From contig NZ_QJRX01000001.1 of assembly GCF_003205495.1 (NCBI RefSeq), positions 310,001 through 374,000 on the forward strand: a stretch of DNA of 64,000 bases, given 5' to 3'. Below the pieces are notes generated by a model that was not told where the DNA came from, did not search any database, and saw only the letters and a program-made list of their open reading frames with translations. A program made the position numbers and the translations under genes. This DNA is from Aquipseudomonas alcaligenes (GTDB lineage: Bacteria; Pseudomonadota; Gammaproteobacteria; Pseudomonadales; Pseudomonadaceae). Positions 18,815 through 27,700 of the stretch are shown piece by piece; positions within the stretch are counted from its first letter, which is position 1, and each line of letters opens with the position of its first letter.

Positions 18815-18854
18815 CCGGGGCCTCTCTTGTTGTTGTGCGGGCCGTCATGGGGTG

Positions 18855-19430
18855 CTAGCCGATCTGCGACAGCTTCAGCAGCAGGCGCAGGTCGGTGAGG
18901 ATGTCCTTGCCCTTGCTCTTGGCGTCGTAACGCAGCACCAGGTTGCCGTGCGGGTCGACTATCCACAGCTGGGCACCCTGGCCGGCCGGCACAGCCTGGT
19001 CGTACTTCAGGCTGTCCAGCGCGTAGCGGCCGAGCTGCGGGTATTCGCGCTGCAGCTGCTGCTCATAGTCGGCCGCCAGCGGGCGGCCCACGGCCAGGCC
19101 ATGGACGGCGCGGGATGCTTCGCGATTGAGGCCGATATGGATCTGCCGGGCGGCGTAGACCAGCTGGCGACAATCCTCGGCGCAGTCGCCGGGGGTAGTG
19201 ACCAGCAGTTGCCAGCGCGCCTGGGCGGCGCCCTGCACGCCGATATCGGCCAGCTGGCTGCCGTCGCCGATCAGGGTGCCGTGGTAGTTGCGGCTGTCCG
19301 GCACCCAGAAGCGCCACTGGTACATGGCGGTGGCGAGGATCATCGGGCCGATGGCCACCAGCAGCAGCAGGATCAGCTGCCAGCGCCCGCGGGCGCGCGG
19401 CGCCTCAGGGGTGGAAAGGGCCGGATTCAT
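18855..19430 (-). CDS. conserved oxidase-cluster protein, membrane-anchored thioredoxin-like
   Basis: About 191 residues from ATG 19430 (an ATG at 19442 adds four residues). One N-terminal membrane segment (LILLLLVAIGPMILATAMYQW) is followed by a periplasmic domain with a CAEDCRQ pair and a LWIVDPHGNLVLRYD strand pattern like Sco/thioredoxin folds. No named function is known to me; the homologous gene sits between SURF1 and ctaA in Pseudomonas. It overlaps the end of the SURF1 gene by 26-38 bases, so it is co-translated with assembly factors. Confidence 0.8.
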   Translation of the reverse strand: MNPALSTPEAPRARGRWQLILLLLVAIGPMILATAMYQWRFWVPDSRNYHGTLIGDGSQLADIGVQGAAQARWQLLVTTPGDCAEDCRQLVYAARQIHIGLNREASRAVHGLAVGRPLAADYEQQLQREYPQLGRYALDSLKYDQAVPAGQGAQLWIVDPHGNLVLRYDAKSKGKDILTDLRLLLKLSQIG

Positions 19431-20160
19431 GGCTGGGCTCATGCGATTTCTCCCGCGCGGATTGTCTGGAGTTGTGGATGCCGAGGTAGAGGTAGAGGCC
19501 GAGCAGGGCGGCGGCCAGGGCGAACCACTGCACGGCGTAGCCGGTGTGCTTGTCCGGGCTCATGGCCAGCAGCGGCCACTCGGCCTGGTAGGCGGCAGGG
19601 CCGGGTTCGAGGCGCACCTCGTAGCCCAGGCCGCCGCGCCCTAGCTGCTGCCACAGGCGCTCCGGCTCGACGGCAGTGACCAAGCGCGGCCAGTCGCCAG
19701 CGGCCGGGTCGGCCTGCAGCTGGAAGGGCTCGCCGGCCGGCACATGCACCCGCGCCAGCAGCTCCAGCGATTGCTCGGGGGTGCTGAACTGCGGCGGCGT
19801 ACGCCGGTCCGGCCAGGGCAGCCAGCCGCGGTTGACCAGCAGCCACAGGCCGGAGGCCTGATCGTAGAAGGGTTGCAGCAGCTCGACGCCGACCTTGCCG
19901 CCGCGCTGGCGATTGTCCAGCAGCAGGCTGTGGCGCTCGTCGAACTGGCCGTACAGGCGCACCCGCAGATGGGCCAGGTCGGCGCGCCGCTCCAGTTCGT
20001 TGAGGTCGATGGGCGCCGCGTGCTGGCGAGCGGCGAAGCCTTCCTGCAGGGCGCGCTTCTCCTCGGCCCGCGTCAACTGCCACAGGCCGAGACCGAGCAG
20101 CAGCGGCAGCAGCAAGGCCACCGCGATGCTGGGCAACCAGCCCGGGCGAAAACCGCTCAC
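19405..20160 (-). CDS. SURF1-family cytochrome oxidase assembly protein
   Basis: 251 residues from GTG 20160, preceded by a GGGGG box. Membrane helices lie near each end (LPSIAVALLLPLLLGLGLWQL and YAVQWFALAAALLGLYLYL), the two-helix hairpin topology of SURF1/Shy1, with the conserved early GLWQLTRAEEKRAL and NRGWLPWPDR. SURF1 helps insert heme a into subunit I. A longer frame to 20226 overlaps the divergent DUF2909 gene and is not used. Confidence 0.93.
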   Translation of the reverse strand: MSGFRPGWLPSIAVALLLPLLLGLGLWQLTRAEEKRALQEGFAARQHAAPIDLNELERRADLAHLRVRLYGQFDERHSLLLDNRQRGGKVGVELLQPFYDQASGLWLLVNRGWLPWPDRRTPPQFSTPEQSLELLARVHVPAGEPFQLQADPAAGDWPRLVTAVEPERLWQQLGRGGLGYEVRLEPGPAAYQAEWPLLAMSPDKHTGYAVQWFALAAALLGLYLYLGIHNSRQSAREKSHEPSHESGPFHP

Positions 20161-20228
20161 GGCCTGCCCCCGAATCGTCTGGCTATACTGAAACTGCACA
20201 CCATCTCCCCCATCCCCCGGAGTCACGC

Positions 20229-20432
20229 ATGCTCAAGGCCGCGATCATCCTCCTGCTGCTGGCCACCCTGGTCAGCCTGTTCAGTGGCCTGTTCTTCCTG
20301 GTCAAGGACGAAGGCCACGGCTCGCGAGTGGTCAATTCGCTGAGCGTCCGCGTGATCCTCACCGCCCTGACCGTGGCGCTGATCGCCTGGGGCTTCTACA
20401 GCGGCCAGCTGGTCAGCCACGTGACCTGGTGA
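20229..20432 (+). CDS. DUF2909 twin-transmembrane small protein
   Basis: 67 residues with two membrane helices (AIILLLLATLVSLFSGLFFLV and VILTALTVALIAWGFYSG) joined by a short charged loop (KDEGHGSRVVNS). This matches the DUF2909 family that accompanies aa3 oxidase genes in Pseudomonas. It is the only plus-strand gene inside the oxidase cluster, between SURF1 and coxC, and its stop is five bases from the coxC stop. Role unknown; an accessory part in oxidase assembly is inferred from context alone. Confidence 0.85.
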   Translation: MLKAAIILLLLATLVSLFSGLFFLVKDEGHGSRVVNSLSVRVILTALTVALIAWGFYSGQLVSHVTW

Positions 20433-20437
20433 TCCCC

Positions 20438-21325
20438 CTAGAGCACGTAGACGAAGATAAACAGCCCCAGCCAGACCACGTCGACGAAGTGCCAGTACCA
20501 GCTGGCCGCCTCGAAGCCGAAGTGCTTGTCGCCATCGAAATGGCCCTTGAGGATGCGCACCAGCATCACCGTGAGGATGATCGCACCGAGGGTCACGTGG
20601 GCGCCGTGAAAGCCGGTGAGCATGAAGAAGGTGGCGCCGTAGATGCCCGAGCCGAGGGTCAGCCCCAGTTCGGTGTAGGCCTCGATGTATTCCTCGACCT
20701 GCAGCACCAGGAAGGCCACACCCAGCAGAATGGTCAGCGCCAGCCAGGCCTTGAGCGGGCCGCGCTGGTTCTTCTTCAGCGCGTGGTGAGCGAAGGTCAC
20801 GGTGAAGCTGGAGGAGACCAGCAGGATGGTGTTGATCAGCGGCAGGTGCCAGGGATCGATCACCGCCGTCGGCGGCGGGAACAGCTTGGAGTCGGGGTTG
20901 TTGAGCAGCGGCCAGCTGTACTCGAAGCCCTGCCAGAGCATGTTGCTCACGCCCTTGTCGCCCTCGCCGCCGAGCCAGGGGCCGGCGAAGGTGCGGATGT
21001 AGAACAGCGCGCCGAAGAAGGCGGCGAAGAACATCACCTCGGAGAAGATGAACCAGCTCATTCCCCAGCGGAACGAGCGGTCCATCTGCGCGCTATACAG
21101 GCCGCCGCGGCTCTCCTTGATCACGTTGCCGAACCAGCCGAACAGCATCCAGGCGAGCAGCAGGCCGCCGACGAAGAAGATCAGCGGGCCATGGGACTCG
21201 GCACGCTCGGCCTTCATGTCGTTGAACCAGGTGCCGACCCCGTAGACCGAGATCAGCATGCCCAGGGTGGCGATGATCGGCCACTTGCTCTGGGCGGGAA
21301 CGTAGTAGTTCTCATGACTCGACAT
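20438..21325 (-). CDS. coxC: cytochrome c oxidase subunit III
   Basis: 295 residues with seven predicted membrane helices and family motifs such as SEVMFFAAFFGALFY and the C-terminal SWYWHFVDVVWLGLFIFVYVL. Subunit III stabilises the proton-pumping core. An AAGGAG box is eight bases before ATG 21325. It follows ctaG by 12 bases in the oxidase operon. Confidence 0.96.
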   Translation of the reverse strand: MSSHENYYVPAQSKWPIIATLGMLISVYGVGTWFNDMKAERAESHGPLIFFVGGLLLAWMLFGWFGNVIKESRGGLYSAQMDRSFRWGMSWFIFSEVMFFAAFFGALFYIRTFAGPWLGGEGDKGVSNMLWQGFEYSWPLLNNPDSKLFPPPTAVIDPWHLPLINTILLVSSSFTVTFAHHALKKNQRGPLKAWLALTILLGVAFLVLQVEEYIEAYTELGLTLGSGIYGATFFMLTGFHGAHVTLGAIILTVMLVRILKGHFDGDKHFGFEAASWYWHFVDVVWLGLFIFVYVL

Positions 21326-21337
21326 TTCTTATTCTCC

Positions 21338-21916
21338 TTATGGAGCCGCCCGGTCAGGGGCTGTCTGGGCAAGAGTCGCCTGCGCGACGGGCGGTTTGCG
21401 CGCAGTGATATCGAACAGGGTGTAGGCCAGGGTCAGGTGCTTCACGTCCTCGGGCAGGTCGCGGTCGACGATGAAGCGCACCGGCATCTCGATGCGCTCG
21501 CCCGGCTGCAGCACCTGCTGGGTGAAGCAGAAGCACTCGGTCTTGTGGAAGAAGGCCGCGGCCTTGGACGGCGCCACGCTGGGGATGGCCTGGGCGGTCA
21601 TCGGCTTGTCCGTCGGGTTGTAGGCGACGAACAGCATGTCGCTCGGCTGCCCGGGATTGACCACCAGCTCGTCGGCCTGGGGGCCGAACTCCCAGACCAT
21701 GCCGGCGGCGTTGGTGGCGAGGAACTGCACGCGCACCTGGCGTGCCTCGTCCACCGTCTGGCTGCCCTGATAGGCCCCGGCGGTCTTGCCGTTGATGCCG
21801 AAGGCCTGGCACATCACGTCGTAGATCGGCACCAGGGCGAAGCCGAAGGCGAACATGCCGGCCACCACCAGCAGCAGGCGGACGACCAGGCGCCGATTGT
21901 CCGAGGCGGCACTCAC
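21338..21916 (-). CDS. ctaG: cytochrome c oxidase assembly protein CtaG (Cox11)
   Basis: 192 residues from a GTG start. One N-terminal membrane helix (VVRLLLVVAGMFAFGFALVPIYDVMCQ) anchors a periplasmic immunoglobulin-like domain carrying the copper motif ECFCFTQQ. Cox11 donates copper to the CuB site of subunit I. It lies between coxA and coxC, 10 bases after coxA, which is the usual place. Confidence 0.95.
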   Translation of the reverse strand: MSAASDNRRLVVRLLLVVAGMFAFGFALVPIYDVMCQAFGINGKTAGAYQGSQTVDEARQVRVQFLATNAAGMVWEFGPQADELVVNPGQPSDMLFVAYNPTDKPMTAQAIPSVAPSKAAAFFHKTECFCFTQQVLQPGERIEMPVRFIVDRDLPEDVKHLTLAYTLFDITARKPPVAQATLAQTAPDRAAP

Positions 21917-21926
21917 GAGCGCGCTC

Positions 21927-23531
21927 CTACTTCACTTCCGGCGGCGTGCTGAAGGTATGGTAGGGCGCCGGCGAGGGCACCGTCCACTCCAGCCCCTCGG
22001 CGCCGTCCCAGGGCTTGGCCGGAGCGGGCTTGCCGCTGCGGATGCACTTGATGACGATGAACAGGAAGAGGAACTGGGTCGCACCGAAGGTGAAGGCGCC
22101 GATCGACGAGAGCATGTTGAAGTCGGCGAACTGCAGGTTGTAGTCCGGGATGCGCCGCGGCATGCCGGCCAGGCCGACGAAGTGCATCGGGAAGAACGCC
22201 AGGTTCATGCCGATGAAGCTCAGCCAGAAGTGCAGCTTGCCGAGGGTCTCGTCGTACATGTGGCCGGTCCACTTGGGCAGCCAGTAGTAGGCCGAGGCGA
22301 AGATGCCGAAGATCGCTCCGGGCACCAGCACGTAGTGGAAGTGCGCTACCACGAAGTAGGTGTCGTGGTACTGGAAGTCCGCCGGGGCGATGGCCAACAT
22401 CAGGCCGGAGAAGCCGCCGATGGTGAACAGGATGACGAAGGCCACGGCGAACAGCATTGGCGTCTCGAAGGTCATCGAGCCCTGCCACATGGTGGTCACC
22501 CAGTTGAATACCTTCACCCCGGTGGGCACGGCGATCAGCATGGTGGCGTACATGAAGAACAGTTCGCCCGTGAGGGGTATCCCTACGGTGAACATATGGT
22601 GGGCCCAGACGATGAACGACAGGAAGGCGATCGAGGCGGTGGCATAGACCATCGAGGTGTAGCCGAACAGCGGCTTGCGCGCGAAGGCCGGGATGATCGA
22701 GCTGACGGCGCCGAAGGCCGGCAGGATCATGATGTACACCTCGGGGTGGCCGAAGAACCAGAACACGTGCTGGAACAGCACCGGGTCGCCGCCGCCGGCC
22801 GCGTTGAAGAAGCTGGTGCCGAAGTGGATGTCCATCAGCATCATGGTCACGCAGCCGGCCAGTACCGGCATCACCGCGATCAACAGGAAGGCGGTGATCA
22901 GCCAGGTCCAGACGAACAGCGGCATCTTCATCAGGGTCATGCCGGGAGCGCGCAGGTTGAGGATGGTGGCGATCACGTTGATCGCGCCCATGATCGAGCT
23001 GATGCCCATCAGGTGCACGGCGAAGATGAAGAAGGTCACCGACTCCGGCGCGTAGGTGGTCGACAGCGGCGCGTAGAAGGTCCAGCCGAAGTTCGGCCCG
23101 CCACCCTCGCTGAACAGGGTCGAGACCAGCAGCAGGAAGGCCGCGGGCAGCAGCCAGAAGCTGAAGTTGTTCATCCGCGGCAGGGCCATGTCCGGCGCGC
23201 CGACCATCAGCGGGATCATCCAGTTGGCCAGGCCGACGAAGGCCGGCATCACCGCGCCGAACACCATGATCAGGCCGTGCATGGTGGTCATCTGGTTGAA
23301 GAATTCCGGCTGCACGATCTGCAGGCCGGGCTGGAACAGTTCGGCGCGGATCACCATGGCCATGGACCCGCCGAGCAGGAACATGGCGAAGCTGAACCAC
23401 AGGTACATGGTGCCGATGTCCTTGTGGTTGGTGGTCAGCACCCAGCGCATCAGGCCCTTGGCCGGGCCATGGTGATGGTCATGTCCGGCATGACCGTGGC
23501 CAGCGTGGCCCGGATCGATCACTGCACTCAT
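21927..23531 (-). CDS. coxA: cytochrome c oxidase subunit I (aa3-type)
   Basis: 534 residues, about twelve membrane helices. Catalytic-site residues are visible: heme a ligand region TMHGLIMVFGAV, the CuB His and cross-linked Tyr in FFGHPEVYIMILP, and the two CuB His in VWAHHMFTVG. A heme a3/a His pair is in VAHFHYVLVPG. The Glu of the D-channel belongs to the HPEVY motif family A-type pattern. A His-rich N-terminus (HAGHGHAGHDHHHG) may help hold metal. AGGAG precedes ATG 23531; only four bases separate it from coxB. Confidence 0.97.
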   Translation of the reverse strand: MSAVIDPGHAGHGHAGHDHHHGPAKGLMRWVLTTNHKDIGTMYLWFSFAMFLLGGSMAMVIRAELFQPGLQIVQPEFFNQMTTMHGLIMVFGAVMPAFVGLANWMIPLMVGAPDMALPRMNNFSFWLLPAAFLLLVSTLFSEGGGPNFGWTFYAPLSTTYAPESVTFFIFAVHLMGISSIMGAINVIATILNLRAPGMTLMKMPLFVWTWLITAFLLIAVMPVLAGCVTMMLMDIHFGTSFFNAAGGGDPVLFQHVFWFFGHPEVYIMILPAFGAVSSIIPAFARKPLFGYTSMVYATASIAFLSFIVWAHHMFTVGIPLTGELFFMYATMLIAVPTGVKVFNWVTTMWQGSMTFETPMLFAVAFVILFTIGGFSGLMLAIAPADFQYHDTYFVVAHFHYVLVPGAIFGIFASAYYWLPKWTGHMYDETLGKLHFWLSFIGMNLAFFPMHFVGLAGMPRRIPDYNLQFADFNMLSSIGAFTFGATQFLFLFIVIKCIRSGKPAPAKPWDGAEGLEWTVPSPAPYHTFSTPPEVK

Positions 23532-23535
23532 GTCC

Positions 23536-24660
23536 TTACTCCTGAGCCTGCTTGAACGCGAGGATGTCCTTGGGCGTGACCATGTCGTTCATGGCGTTGC
23601 CCCAGGCGTTGCGCTCGTAGGTGATGATGGCGGCGATATCGACTTCCGACAGTTGCTTGCCGAAGGCGGCCATGGAGGTGCCCGGCTTGCCGTTGACCAC
23701 GATCTCGATATGGCCCTGGGCCGGACCGGTGGCGATGGCCGAGCCCTTGAGCGCCGGGAACATCGGCGGCAACCCCTCGCCGTTCGGCTGGTGACAGGCC
23801 GCGCAACTGGTCTGGTAGGCCTTCTCGCCACGCGCCACCAGCTCCTCGCGGGTCCATTCCTTGCTGGTCAGTTCCTTGATCTTGGCGGCCTCTTCCTTGC
23901 GCACGGCCAGCCACTTGGCGAAGTCTTCCTTGCTCTTGGCCTCGACCACCACCGGCATGAAGCCGTGGTCCTTGCCGCACAGCTCGGTGCACTGGCCACG
24001 GTAGATGCCGGGCTCCTCGATGCGCGTCCAGGATTCGTTGACGAAGCCGGGGATGGCGTCCTTCTTCACCGCCAGGGCCGGCACCCACCAGGAGTGGATC
24101 ACGTCGGCGGCGGTGATCAGGAAGCGCACCTTGGTACCCACCGGCACCACCAGCGGCTCGTCCACCTCCAGCAGGTAGTGCTCACCCTTCTCGGCCTGGT
24201 TGTTGATCTGCGCGGCCGGAGTAGCCAGGTTGCTGAAGAACTCGACGTCCTGGCCCAGGTACTTGTAGTGCCACTTCCACTGGTAGCCGGTGATCTGGAT
24301 GTCCAGTTCCGACTCGGAAGTGTCGTAGATCTCGATCAGCGTCTTGGTCGCCGGCACCGCCATCACCACCAGGATGACGAAAGGCACCACGGTCCAGAGG
24401 ATCTCCACCGTGGTGCTTTCATGGAAGTGGGCGGGCTTCTGGCCGGTGGAACGGCGGTGGATCAGCATCGACCAGAACATCACGCCGAATACCACCACGC
24501 CGATCACGACGCAGATCCAGAAAATGATCATGTGCAGGTCGAAGACTGAACGGCTGACCTCGGTGACACCCGGCAGCATGTTCACTGCCCACTCGGCCTG
24601 CGCCGAGCCGAATGCCAACCACAGCAGGAGGCCCATCCAGACTCGTGGATGTCGCATCAT
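23536..24660 (-). CDS. coxB: cytochrome c oxidase subunit II with fused cytochrome c domain
   Basis: 374 residues. A signal peptide, two membrane helices (about 40-65 and 85-105) and a cupredoxin domain with the CuA ligands CTELCGKDHGFM are followed by a C-terminal cytochrome c domain (CAACHQPNG, distal GTSMAAFG). The fused heme c makes this a caa3-like subunit II that can accept electrons directly. It is the first gene of the cluster; a promoter candidate lies ~140 bases upstream. ATG 24660 or 24657 could be used. Confidence 0.96.
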   Translation of the reverse strand: MMRHPRVWMGLLLWLAFGSAQAEWAVNMLPGVTEVSRSVFDLHMIIFWICVVIGVVVFGVMFWSMLIHRRSTGQKPAHFHESTTVEILWTVVPFVILVVMAVPATKTLIEIYDTSESELDIQITGYQWKWHYKYLGQDVEFFSNLATPAAQINNQAEKGEHYLLEVDEPLVVPVGTKVRFLITAADVIHSWWVPALAVKKDAIPGFVNESWTRIEEPGIYRGQCTELCGKDHGFMPVVVEAKSKEDFAKWLAVRKEEAAKIKELTSKEWTREELVARGEKAYQTSCAACHQPNGEGLPPMFPALKGSAIATGPAQGHIEIVVNGKPGTSMAAFGKQLSEVDIAAIITYERNAWGNAMNDMVTPKDILAFKQAQE

Positions 24661-25036
24661 TGCGGGTTCCCCTCGTTGTTCTTGTTATCCCGCCGGCTAA
24701 AGCCCGCGGCTAGGGATCGACCATGCCGATACTGCTGGCTACCGCTGTCGAAACCTCTCCGTGCCGCAGCCCGTCCGGTTCCATCAGGTAACGCCTTGCG
24801 ATTTCGAGTATAGCCAGCGACCGCGCCAGCACAACGCAGTCAGAAAAATAACGCCCGATTTCCATGCACACCGCGCAGGCCTAGGGCGGCGTGGGATGGC
24901 GGACGTGATCAAGCGGGTCGATATAGCCCCGATGCATAAACATGAATTAATTATGACAATCCGATCTTAGTCATCGCCCTCGGCCAGCTAAGATGAATTC
25001 TCGTTTGCCACCCTCATGTCCCGTTCCGGAGCCGTC
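24661..25036. other. intergenic region between coxB and the next plus-strand gene
   Basis: This 376-base gap has no credible protein frame. It holds the cox promoter candidate at 24807-24834 and an AT-rich island at about 24937-24960 (CATAAACATGAATTAATTATG) that may serve the plus-strand gene, for which TAAGAT at 24989-24994 is a possible -10. Nothing else is recognised. Confidence 0.6.
24807..24834 (-). promoter_or_regulatory. promoter candidate for the cox cluster
   Basis: On the minus strand TTGTGC (24834-24829), 16 bases, then TATACT (24812-24807) preceded by C. CTATACT is the favoured stationary-phase sigma (RpoS) -10 form. It would give a ~140-base leader before coxB. P. aeruginosa aa3 oxidase genes are known to need RpoS. 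Confidence 0.55.
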
Positions 25037-25684
25037 ATGAATACCCCCGCCCTGCGCGAACAGATCCAGCGCGCCCTTGCCCACGAAACCAGCAGCGGCG
25101 ACCTGGCGCGTCAGCTGGAAAGCCAGCTCGACCGCCTGCACCCGACCATCCAGCTGCCCGCCAGCGATGCCCGCGGCGTACTCGCACGCTTCGTCGCCGC
25201 CTATGTCGAGCAGGTGCCGGACGTGCTCGACGCCGCCCATGCGGTGGCCCGCGAGGCCGGCATCGAAGCCCGGGTGAAGCCGGTGCTGAAGCTGGCCGAA
25301 CAGTTCTTCCTCAGCCCGCCGAGCATCCTGGAGGGCCACCAGGGCCTGGATGCCCTGCTCGACGAGGCCTACCTGGCCCACCGCCTGGTCGAGGAAGTCA
25401 ACGATCGCTATATCGCCCATCTGGGCCAGCCACTGATCCCGCTGGATACCACGGTGGCCAACGTGATCGCCCACCAGCTGATCGGCGAGCCCTTCGCCAA
25501 CCAGCTGGACGAGGCCGTACACCATGCGGTGGAAGGGCTGCTCGACGAGCAGGTGTTCCAGCAGGATTCGGTGCAGGAGTACCGCGCCCGCCTGAGCAGC
25601 CCGCAGACGGTGGCGGCCTGGCAGAACTGGCCGTGCCTGTCGCGCCAGCTGGGTGTCGAGCTGGGCCTGCCGATCAGCGCCTGA
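25037..25684 (+). CDS. conserved protein of unknown function (PA0104-like)
   Basis: 215 residues from ATG 25037, which has GGAG five bases upstream; an ATG at 25016 lacks a ribosome site. The protein is soluble, almost all helical by composition, acidic and with no signal peptide, membrane segment or known catalytic motif. I do not recognise a named domain. It lies between the oxidase cluster and carbonic anhydrase, as in other Pseudomonas. It converges with the carbonic anhydrase gene at a shared hairpin. Confidence 0.75.
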   Translation: MNTPALREQIQRALAHETSSGDLARQLESQLDRLHPTIQLPASDARGVLARFVAAYVEQVPDVLDAAHAVAREAGIEARVKPVLKLAEQFFLSPPSILEGHQGLDALLDEAYLAHRLVEEVNDRYIAHLGQPLIPLDTTVANVIAHQLIGEPFANQLDEAVHHAVEGLLDEQVFQQDSVQEYRARLSSPQTVAAWQNWPCLSRQLGVELGLPISA

Positions 25685-25690
25685 ACGCAA

Positions 25691-25714
25691 CGAGGCCCGC
25701 ATCTGCGGGCCTCG
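25691..25714. terminator. hairpin between convergent genes
   Basis: CGAGGCCCGC-ATCT-GCGGGCCTCG is a perfect 10-base stem six bases past the plus-strand stop and six before the minus-strand stop. No long T-tract follows on either strand, so bidirectional termination is likely but not certain. Confidence 0.65.
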
Positions 25715-25719
25715 GCGTG

Positions 25720-26445
25720 TCACGGCTGCGGGTAGCGCGCCCTGGGTGTGGCCATCGGCACCACCTCGCCATCCAGGGGCAGGAAGGTGCCGCGCTCGGC
25801 GTCGTAGGCGCGGATCGCGCTGGTCTCGATGTCGTACACCCAGCCATGGATGAACAGCTGGCCGCTGGCCAGCTTGGCCGCCACCGAGGGGTGGGTCGAC
25901 AGGTGGTTGAGCTGGGCCACCACGTTCTCCTCGGTGAGGATGCCCAGGGTGTCGTGGCCGTCGCAGCCGCAGTTCTCCTCGACCACGCGCAGCGCCACCT
26001 CACTGTGGCGCAACCAGGTCTTCACCGTGGGCATGCGTTCCAGGCCCTGCGGGTTGAGCACCGCCTTCATCGCGCCGCAGTCGGAGTGGCCGCAGACGAT
26101 GATGTGCTGCACGCCCAGGGCCAGCACCGCGTACTCGATGGCGGTGGACACGCCACCCATCATCTGCCCGTAGGGCGGCACCACGTTGCCGACGTTGCGG
26201 GTGACGAACAGGTCGCCCGGTGCGCTCTGGGTGATCAGCTCGGGGACGATGCGCGAGTCGGCGCAGGTGATGAACATGGCCCGCGGGTTCTGCGCGCTGG
26301 CCAGCGCCTTGAACAGTTCCTCCTGCTGCGGAAACACCTCGGTACGGAAGCGCTTGAAGCCGCCGACGATGGCATTCAGCGCCTCGTCGGCGCTTTCCGG
26401 CGCGGTGCGCGCCTGCAGGGGAATGGCGTTGTGCTTGTAGGGCAT
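25720..26445 (-). CDS. beta-class carbonic anhydrase
   Basis: 241 residues with the beta-CA zinc ligands: CADSR (Cys, with the Asp-Arg dyad) and HSDCGAM (His and Cys). It interconverts CO2 and bicarbonate in the cytosol. No signal peptide. GAGG lies eight bases before ATG 26445. Context and sequence match PA0102 (psCA1) of P. aeruginosa; the sulfate-type transporter next to it in PAO1 is absent here. Confidence 0.94.
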   Translation of the reverse strand: MPYKHNAIPLQARTAPESADEALNAIVGGFKRFRTEVFPQQEELFKALASAQNPRAMFITCADSRIVPELITQSAPGDLFVTRNVGNVVPPYGQMMGGVSTAIEYAVLALGVQHIIVCGHSDCGAMKAVLNPQGLERMPTVKTWLRHSEVALRVVEENCGCDGHDTLGILTEENVVAQLNHLSTHPSVAAKLASGQLFIHGWVYDIETSAIRAYDAERGTFLPLDGEVVPMATPRARYPQP

Positions 26446-26534
26446 TGCGTCTACCTCGTGCTGAACCGTTGCGCTGGCGCGGATTATCGACCTGGCATGC
26501 GGACAGCCGCCAGCAGCATCGAGTCACAATTCGC

Positions 26535-27593
26535 TCACAACAGGGCCAACTGACGACCGGGCGGGGCGAACTGGCTGCAATCCAGTTCGAAGTCGCGGCA
26601 CTCCAGGCCCAGGCGCTTGCGCGCCAGGGCGAAACGCTGCGCCAGCAGGTCGGCGAAGGCGCCCTCGCCACGCATGCGGGTGCCGAAGCGGCTGTCGTAG
26701 TGCTTGCCGCCGCGCGACTGGCGGATCAGGCTCATGACGTGTTCGGCGCGCTCGGGAAAGTGCGCGCGCAGCCATTCCTCGAACAGCCCGGCGATCTCCA
26801 GCGGCAGACGCAACAGCACATAGCCGGCCGAACTGGCGCCCGCGTCGCGGGCCGCCTCGAGAATCCGCTCCAGTTCCATGTCATTGATCATCGGGATGAT
26901 CGGCGCCACCAGCGCCGCGACCGGCACGCCGGCCTGGCGCAGCTCGCGCAGGGTGCGCAGGCGCGCGCCGGGCGAGGCGGTTCGCGGCTCCATGATGCGC
27001 TTCAGCTCGTCGTCCAGGGTGGTCAGACTCAGCGCCACGCTGACCAGGTTGCGCGCGGCCAGGTCCTGCAGCAGGTCGAGGTCGCGCAGGATCAGCGAAC
27101 TCTTGGTGATCAGGTGCAGCGGGTGGCGGTAGCGCAGCAGGATCTCCAGGGCCTGGCGGGTCAGGCGCTGCTCGCGCTCGATCGGCTGGTAGGCGTCGGT
27201 GTTGATGCCCAGGGCGATGGGCTGCGGCACGTAGCCGGGCTTGCTCAGCTCCTGTTCCAGGCGTTCGGCCAGGTTGGTCTTGGCGATCAGCCGGGTCTCG
27301 AAGTCGATGCCCGGCGACAGGTCCCAGTAGGCATGGGTCGGCCGGGCGAAGCAGTAGATGCAGCCATGCTCGCAACCGCGATAGGGATTCACCGAACGGT
27401 CGAAGCCGACGTCCGGCGACTGGTTGCGGGTGATCACCGTCTTCGCCCGCTCGGCACGCACCTCGGTGGCGCGGCAGGGCGGGGTCTCGGCCTGGAACCA
27501 GCCATCGTCCTCGGCCTGGCTGCGGGTCGGGGCAAAACGATTATGCGGATTGCTGGCGGTGCCGCGGCCGCGCGGCGGGATAGGGACGGACAT
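26535..27593 (-). CDS. PA0069-family radical SAM protein
   Basis: 352 residues. The radical SAM cluster motif is NPYRGCEHGCIYCFARP (CxxxCxxC), which binds a 4Fe-4S cluster and S-adenosylmethionine. Later stretches TDAYQPIERE and ITKSSLILRDLDLL fit the SplB-like branch that includes spore photoproduct lyase. The substrate is unknown. A near-perfect LexA box lies about 17-36 bases upstream, so it is probably SOS-induced; from memory PA0069 is in the P. aeruginosa LexA regulon. A DNA repair role is inferred, not shown. Confidence 0.9.
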   Translation of the reverse strand: MSVPIPPRGRGTASNPHNRFAPTRSQAEDDGWFQAETPPCRATEVRAERAKTVITRNQSPDVGFDRSVNPYRGCEHGCIYCFARPTHAYWDLSPGIDFETRLIAKTNLAERLEQELSKPGYVPQPIALGINTDAYQPIEREQRLTRQALEILLRYRHPLHLITKSSLILRDLDLLQDLAARNLVSVALSLTTLDDELKRIMEPRTASPGARLRTLRELRQAGVPVAALVAPIIPMINDMELERILEAARDAGASSAGYVLLRLPLEIAGLFEEWLRAHFPERAEHVMSLIRQSRGGKHYDSRFGTRMRGEGAFADLLAQRFALARKRLGLECRDFELDCSQFAPPGRQLALL

Positions 27594-27609
27594 GGCGAGG
27601 ACTCAAGAA

Positions 27610-27629
27610 TACTGTATACATACACAGTA
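27610..27629 (-). promoter_or_regulatory. LexA (SOS) box upstream of the radical SAM gene
   Basis: TACTGTATACATACACAGTA contains CTG-N10-CAG with an alternating AT core, the gammaproteobacterial LexA operator. It overlaps the likely -10 region on the minus strand (TTGGTA at 27651-27646 is a possible -35), a position that would block transcription. Confidence 0.85.
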
Positions 27630-27700
27630 TTATTTTTACCAAGGCCTCGCCAGCCTATTCCGTCGGACGCTTTACCTCGCCTGATTCGGCGAGCGCCGCG

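Noticed and set aside
21855..23555. Plus-strand open frame of 566 codons
   Set aside because: Antisense to coxA; His/Gln/Glu/Gly-rich with no fold-like pattern.
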